A stretch of DNA of 64,000 nt, taken from positions 1 through 64,000 of the forward strand of contig NZ_CP107561.1 in assembly GCF_026427715.1 (NCBI RefSeq). The letters are read 5' to 3'. The notes below the pieces were generated by a model. It did not search any database and had not been told where the DNA came from. It was given only the letters and a program-made list of their open reading frames with translations. Position 1 is the stretch's first letter, and each line of letters starts with the position of its first letter. The DNA comes from Methylocystis sp. MJC1. GTDB lineage: Bacteria; Pseudomonadota; Alphaproteobacteria; Rhizobiales; Beijerinckiaceae. The translations under genes were made by a program, and so were the position numbers. This document shows positions 63,865 to 64,000 of the stretch, piece by piece.

Positions 63865-64000
63865 CGCGCACGACTGGCGATTATTTCGGATGACGGAACT
63901 AGCGAGCTGGCGAAATCAGACGCTTTGTTCCCTCCATTCCGATTGGGCGACATTGCCGGACCTTCGGCAGCGCCCTATGTCGCTAGTCATTCCCGTAGTG

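Noticed and set aside
63865..64000. Start of a relaxase or other transfer gene
   Set aside because: No coding signal or start could be supported in the last 136 bases.

Overview
The window looks like part of a large, GC-rich alphaproteobacterial conjugative plasmid, probably from the Hyphomicrobiales (Rhizobiales). The main evidence is a complete repABC replication/partition operon (minus strand, 8067-11863) with parS-type palindromes. Around it lie rhizobial-type backbone genes: ScpB, DUF1403, a tyrosine recombinase, DUF2493, DUF2161, a strawberry-notch helicase and a large ParB-like protein. At the right end is a complete virB-type type IV secretion cluster. A methylotroph such as Methylocystis is only a guess.

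Layout. (1) 1-2913: a SNF2-family helicase cut by the window edge. (2) 2914-8002: a 301-bp element with inverted ends, a gamma-glutamylcyclotransferase-like gene, a small oxidoreductase remnant, scpB and DUF1403. These are followed by a lox-like palindrome, a ~700-bp array of degenerate ~20-bp repeats and a tyrosine recombinase. (3) 8067-12023: repABC with a candidate counter-transcribed RNA, an AT-rich origin candidate in repC and two parS sites. (4) 12116-23750: backbone genes (SLOG/DUF2493, DUF2161 nuclease-like, two small unknowns, Toprim, a 1492-aa methyltransferase/helicase, a small unknown, ParB-like), with a hipA remnant. (5) 23751-29031: an IS21-family element inserted in a small backbone gene with an exact 6-bp target duplication. 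Its istB is itself split by a ~2.6-kb serine-recombinase cassette. (6) 29806-45892: a class 1 DISARM defence island (drmD, drmMI, drmC-like PLD, drmA, drmB). It is arranged as two minus-strand operons, one led by a Phd/YefM-type antitoxin without a visible toxin, the other by an XRE-ImmA/IrrE regulator plus a PIN-like gene. (7) 46273-50890: accessory secreted and membrane proteins and a second Toprim protein. (8) 51038-63864: virB1-virB11 and virD4 on the plus strand, tightly packed.

How it works together. RepABC replicates and partitions the plasmid. The tyrosine recombinase with its nearby palindrome and repeat array may resolve multimers or mark a recombination locus. The virB/virD4 genes build a conjugation machine; no relaxase is visible here. 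DISARM would restrict incoming phage DNA, and the antitoxin-like and PIN/ImmA genes woven into its operons suggest regulation of, or addiction to, the defence island. The observations most worth following are this DISARM arrangement, the nested IS21/serine-recombinase insertion that can be undone on paper to restore two genes, the repeat array beside the recombinase, and a purine-rich 5' leader shared by three unrelated backbone genes.
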